The notes beneath the pieces were generated by a model. That model was given only the letters and a program-made list of their open reading frames with translations. It ran no database searches and was not told the DNA's origin. Shown one piece after another: positions 60,813 to 64,000 of a stretch of DNA of 64,000 bases. The translations under genes were made by a program, and so were the position numbers. The stretch is from assembly GCF_002119665.1 (NCBI RefSeq), contig NZ_CP021111.1, positions 4,526,001-4,590,000 on the forward strand, read 5' to 3'. Position 1 is the first letter of the stretch. Each line of letters starts with the position of its first letter. The stretch comes from Bordetella genomosp. 13 (GTDB lineage Bacteria > Pseudomonadota > Gammaproteobacteria > Burkholderiales > Burkholderiaceae_B).

Positions 60813-63335
60813 ATGAAACCATATTTGCCTTCGCTGCAGACCCTGCTGGCTTTCGAAGCGGCCGCTCGTCATCTCAGTTTCACCAAGGCCGCTCAAGAGC
60901 TCCAGCTGACCCAGACCGCGATCAGCCATCAGATCAGGAACCTGGAAGATCAACTGGGCATCAAGCTGTTCGTGCGCCAGCGCAACACGCTCATCCTTAC
61001 CACCGTGGCAAGCGAGTATCTGCAGTCCATCAGCGAAGCCATCAGCCTGCTGACGCGGTCCACGGAGCAGACGCAGCGCAACAAGAACAGCGTCGTCCTG
61101 AGCGTCTTCTGCCTTCCCACCTATGCGATGCAATGCCTGGTGCCAGCGCTTGCCGACTTTCAGGATCGTCATCCTGAAATAAGCGTCCACCTCACGACAA
61201 GCAGCGTATTTTCGGAATTCAACCGTGCGGACTACGACATTGCGATCCGATACGGATCGGGCAACTGGCCGGCCGTACGCGCCGACCTGCTGGCGCGCGA
61301 GTCATTTTTCCCCGTCTGCGCCCCCAGGCTGCTCGAGCAGCTGGACCCGGCCCTGACGGAAGAACAGCAACTGAGCGCATTGCGGCGGATCCGTACGTTC
61401 TACCACGCCATGCATCAGGACGACTGGCCCGCATGGCTCGATGCGGCCGGACACAGCAACGTGCGCTTCGCGGGAGAGTCCGCCTATCACCTGCAGATGA
61501 CCACCCTGGAGGCCGCGGTTGCGGGCGCCGGCATCGCGATCGGGCGCACGCCGCTGGTCGACCGCTACCTGCGCACGGGCCAGCTGGTTGCGCCTTTCGG
61601 CACCAGGCTGACGTCCCGGTCCGGCTACTACCTCGTGTCTCCTGCAAGCAAGGCCCAGCTGCGCAAGGTCGAATTGTTCAGGCGATGGGCGTTGACTGCC
61701 CTGGGCGAGGACAGCGCACCCGCGCACACGGACGACGCGCGAGCGGATCAGCCGCCCCTGGCCGTCGCCGAGGATCCCGACTACCACTACCAGCCCTTGG
61801 CCGAGATCCTCGCCCGATGGAAAGCCCAGACGCCGGACAAGCTGGCGCTGGTCGACGTGCAGCAGGGACGGCGCATCACGTTCTCGGAACTGGCGAACCT
61901 GGTGGACAACGTCGCCCTGCAATTGCGCGAGCGAGGCGTGACGGCGGGGGAGCGCGTCCTGCTCCACGCGGAGGAAGGCCTGGAGAAGGTGCTGCTCTGG
62001 CTGGCACTGTGGCGGCTGGCGGCGGTAGTCTGTCCCATCGAACTGTCGCGCCTGCGGTCGGGCGCCTGCACACAGGTGCTGGAGAGACTGCAGCCGGCGC
62101 TCATCCTCTGCACGTCAGGGGCGGACGTCGAACGGATACCCGACGCGTGGAAGGGCCGCCTGCTGGCCTGCGGCGTCTGGGAAGAAGCCGACCCGCAAAG
62201 CGAAGATTCCGTCATCTCTTTCACGCGCGCGGCCGGCGATGCGTCACAACTTCCGCGAGGCGCCCGCCTGCACGACATGGCCAGCATCTGCACCACGTCC
62301 GGCACTACCGGCGACCCCAAGTTCATCGTGTACGACCACAAGGCCTATTGGCTCAACGGCCAGGCCATGGTGGATTCACTGGGGCTGACCGCACGCGACC
62401 GGACGCTGGAGTATCGCTCCTTCGACTGGTACTCCACGCAGATCCTGAGCCTCATGCCGTTCCTGCAGACCGGCCTGACACTGCATATGGCGGCACGATT
62501 CTCGCTGACCGCGATACCGCGGTGGATAGCGCAACACCAGATTTCGATCAGCGTGGGCGTGCCCGCGGTGATCAACCTGCTGTTGCAGCAGTCCGAAGAT
62601 ACCGCGCCCGGCGCATTCGGCTCGCTCCGGCTGATGACCTGCAGCACGGCCAACCTGGCCACGGCGCAGTGGCTGCGCTTCGAGCAGGTATTCCGGGTGC
62701 GTCTGCTGAGCATCTATGGATCCTCGGAAGCCGGGTGGATATGCAGCAATCGGCACAACGACATCACGATAGGCACGGTGGGATATCCGGTCACTCACAC
62801 CGAGGTGGCAATCGTCGATGAAAAAGGCAATAGCGGCCCGGACGTCGTCGGCCATATCAGCGTGTCGGGACCGCAGCTCGCGGTAGGCATACTCGAAGCC
62901 GACGGACACATCACGCCGATACGCGGCCGGCGTCTGGCCACGAACGACCTGGGAGTCATGGACGCATCGGGGCGCATCCGGGTACTCGGCAGGACCGACG
63001 ATCTGATCAGCCGCGGCGGCATCAAGATTCCGCCCCGCGAGATCGAGGACATCGTCCTGACCCATCCCGACGTGATCGACGCGGTGGTGATCGGCGTGCC
63101 CGACGACATATTCGGGCAAGTGCCGGTGTGTTTCTACATCCCGCGCTCGGAATTTCCGGTAGACGAGCTGTTGTCCTATTGCCGGCGCAACCTGCCCAGG
63201 GACAGAGTGCCGGCAAACGCGTATCAGCTCGACTCGCTACCCCGTAATCGCCGCGGCAAGCTGCTGCGTCGTGAACTGCTGGAGCTCTGGACCGATATGC
63301 CGAAGAAGGACGCACAGCCGCACTCCGCACCTTGA
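60813..63335 (+). CDS. LysR regulator fused to AMP-forming acyl-CoA synthetase
   Basis: An 840-residue two-part protein. Residues about 1-300 are a complete LysR regulator: winged helix SFTKAAQELQLTQTAISHQIRNLEDQLG, then the effector domain (YDIAIRYGSGNWPAVRADLL) with no loss. A linker rich in Asp, Ala and Pro (about 300-325) leads to a complete ANL synthetase domain. This starts YQPLAEILARWKAQTPDKLALVD, has the P-loop TTSGTTGDPK (494-503), YGSSEAGW, and NDLGVMDASGRIRVLGRTDD with hinge, and ends with catalytic Lys816 in NRRGKLLRREL. All adenylation and thioesterification motifs look intact. It is the gene after the molybdenum hydroxylase operon, 159 bp on. It may both regulate the pathway and make the acyl-CoA. 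Confidence 0.9.
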   Translation: MKPYLPSLQTLLAFEAAARHLSFTKAAQELQLTQTAISHQIRNLEDQLGIKLFVRQRNTLILTTVASEYLQSISEAISLLTRSTEQTQRNKNSVVLSVFCLPTYAMQCLVPALADFQDRHPEISVHLTTSSVFSEFNRADYDIAIRYGSGNWPAVRADLLARESFFPVCAPRLLEQLDPALTEEQQLSALRRIRTFYHAMHQDDWPAWLDAAGHSNVRFAGESAYHLQMTTLEAAVAGAGIAIGRTPLVDRYLRTGQLVAPFGTRLTSRSGYYLVSPASKAQLRKVELFRRWALTALGEDSAPAHTDDARADQPPLAVAEDPDYHYQPLAEILARWKAQTPDKLALVDVQQGRRITFSELANLVDNVALQLRERGVTAGERVLLHAEEGLEKVLLWLALWRLAAVVCPIELSRLRSGACTQVLERLQPALILCTSGADVERIPDAWKGRLLACGVWEEADPQSEDSVISFTRAAGDASQLPRGARLHDMASICTTSGTTGDPKFIVYDHKAYWLNGQAMVDSLGLTARDRTLEYRSFDWYSTQILSLMPFLQTGLTLHMAARFSLTAIPRWIAQHQISISVGVPAVINLLLQQSEDTAPGAFGSLRLMTCSTANLATAQWLRFEQVFRVRLLSIYGSSEAGWICSNRHNDITIGTVGYPVTHTEVAIVDEKGNSGPDVVGHISVSGPQLAVGILEADGHITPIRGRRLATNDLGVMDASGRIRVLGRTDDLISRGGIKIPPREIEDIVLTHPDVIDAVVIGVPDDIFGQVPVCFYIPRSEFPVDELLSYCRRNLPRDRVPANAYQLDSLPRNRRGKLLRRELLELWTDMPKKDAQPHSAP

Positions 63336-63371
63336 ATGTGGGTAAATCGAAGCAGCCCGCCCGCGGAATAG

Positions 63372-63402
63372 AAAAAGCCCGTAGGCAGCGGCTCTACGGG
63401 CT
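63372..63402 (-). terminator. Intrinsic terminator of the tRNA-Ser gene
   Basis: On the minus strand AGCCCGTAG pairs perfectly with CTACGGGCT across a 9-nt loop, followed by TTTTT (complement of 63372-63376). It lies 26 bp after the tRNA 3-prime end. On the + strand the A-run precedes the hairpin, so it does not work as a terminator for the preceding fusion gene. Confidence 0.85.
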
Positions 63403-63427
63403 CTCGAACTTGCTAGGGAAGAATTCT

Positions 63428-63518
63428 TGGCGGACAGAGGGGGATTCGAACCCCCGATACGCTTTTGACGTATACACGCTTTCCAGGCGTGCGCCTTCAA
63501 CCACTCGGCCACCTGTCC
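63428..63518 (-). tRNA. tRNA-Ser (anticodon GGA)
   Basis: The minus strand reads as a 91-nt type II tRNA with encoded CCA. Acceptor GGACAGG pairs with CCTCTGTCC, discriminator G; D-arm GCCGAGTGGTTGAAGGC; anticodon stem CACGC/GCGTG with loop CTGGAAA (anticodon GGA); a long variable arm (TATACGT/ACGTATA-like) typical of Ser; and the T-arm GGGGGTTCGAATCCCCC. It reads UCC and UCU serine codons. A terminator follows on the minus strand. Confidence 0.97.
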
Positions 63519-63547
63519 TGATCTGGTTGCCTTTTCGCTACCCGGCT

Positions 63548-63683
63548 CAGACTGGAAAGCCTCAGACTCAAAAGCCCCAGACTTAAAAGCCCCAGACTCA
63601 ACAGCCCCAGACTCAACAGCCCCAGACTCAACAGCCCCAGACTTCAAAAGCCTCGGCCTTACAAGCCCGAACCTTACAAGCCA
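63548..63683. repeat. Nine-copy 15-bp tandem repeat upstream of tRNA-Ser
   Basis: Units of 15 nt (one of 16) with consensus CAGACTCAACAGCCC: three identical copies at 63593-63637, flanked by degraded copies on both sides (63548-63592 and 63638-63683). It is directly upstream of the tRNA-Ser gene on the minus strand, starting 30 bp from its 5-prime end, where the promoter should lie. Confidence 0.9.
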
Positions 63684-64000
63684 AGGCGCACAAGCGCGCG
63701 CCATGCAGCAGAAAACGGCAATCCGCGATTCTAGCAGGATTTCACGAAACTTTCGCACGCTCCTTTCCCCGGCCCGTCGCGCCGCTGCACAATCTGACCT
63801 CTTCCCGCCCGGACGCCCACACACGCCCACCCAATCGCCCAAAGACAGGCCCGGAATACGCGGTACTCCGCCCGTCCCCATGACACAAAAAAGATGAATA
63901 TCGGGCATTGCGATCGCGCCAGCCTGGATCCTTCGCAACCCAGAACTAGACCTCGCGGCCCGCATGCAGGCAAGTGGCTGCTGCCTTGCGGAAAGGCGCA
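63684..64000. other. 317-bp right-end region without recognised gene
   Basis: I see no convincing gene, RNA or operator. Short open frames exist on both strands but lack ribosome sites and native composition. A gene on either strand could begin just beyond the edge. Confidence 0.5.

Noticed and set aside
63237..63965. Minus-strand open frame with a repeated SGAVE peptide over the 15-bp repeats
   Set aside because: It reads straight through the tRNA-Ser gene and its terminator and into the fusion gene; the peptide repeat is only the translation of the DNA repeat.
1..64000. CRISPR arrays, insertion sequences, prophage or integrative elements
   Set aside because: No direct-repeat/spacer pattern, transposase or integrase was seen; the tandem repeats noted are short and gapless.

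Overview
The window is GC-rich chromosomal DNA from a betaproteobacterium, most likely an Alcaligenaceae member close to Bordetella or Achromobacter. The basis is codon usage, six periplasmic receptors of the Bug/TctC family (greatly expanded in those genera), a beta-type chemotaxis operon and a NadQ/NrtR-like regulator next to nadC. No rRNA, CRISPR array, insertion sequence, integrase or phage gene is visible. One tRNA-Ser(GGA) lies near the right end.

Layout. 1-7 kb: housekeeping and small genes (OsmC-like protein, DUF533 protein with a perfect 24-bp tandem repeat, a Bug receptor, nadC and its probable regulator, a flavin reductase-like protein, an AraC regulator). 7.1-17.2 kb: one chemotaxis-type operon on the + strand (short MCP with a CheZ-like motif, cheY, a STAS protein, cheA, a full MCP, cheW, a REC-EAL c-di-GMP phosphodiesterase, cheR, cheD, cheB). 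17.2-17.8 kb: a non-coding spacer with two large imperfect palindromes and a 34-bp alternating purine-pyrimidine tract. 17.8-26.1 kb: Bug receptor plus stand-alone MetE-C homologue, an unknown helical protein, a nuclease/phosphatase-fold protein, two coupled surface-glycan genes, a secreted esterase with a good promoter/operator, and a secreted HExxH protein.

26.5-44.1 kb: a large catabolic block. It has two Bug receptors, two separate pairs of CaiB/BaiF CoA-transferases, an amidohydrolase, LysR, enoyl-CoA hydratase, acyl-CoA dehydrogenase, an Fe-ADH-fold protein without recognisable metal ligands, PrpF and MmgE/PrpD homologues, and a divergent thiolase/OB-fold pair facing an IclR regulator. 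The gene set resembles the benzylsuccinate (bbs) beta-oxidation operon without a fumarate-adding enzyme. This suggests CoA activation and beta-oxidation of an imported branched or substituted di/tricarboxylate.

44.1-53 kb: a spermidine-synthase-like protein, two paralogous AraC regulators flanking a helical protein of unknown function, a PhzF protein, a divergent fumarase/aspartase-superfamily protein and a Bug receptor; then a DUF1326/DUF2182 pair and a small RRM-like protein. 53.1-63.3 kb: a + strand catabolic operon with a Bug receptor, a second solute-binding-fold protein without signal peptide, an alpha/beta hydrolase, a three-subunit molybdenum hydroxylase, a CoxG-like protein and a RidA protein. 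After a 159-bp gap follows the most unusual gene of the window: an 840-residue fusion of a complete LysR regulator to a complete AMP-forming acyl-CoA synthetase. Right end: tRNA-Ser, its terminator and a 15-bp tandem repeat just upstream of the tRNA.

All product names come from reading motifs and overall sequence pattern; no database search was run. Substrates of the catabolic clusters are inferred only at class level.
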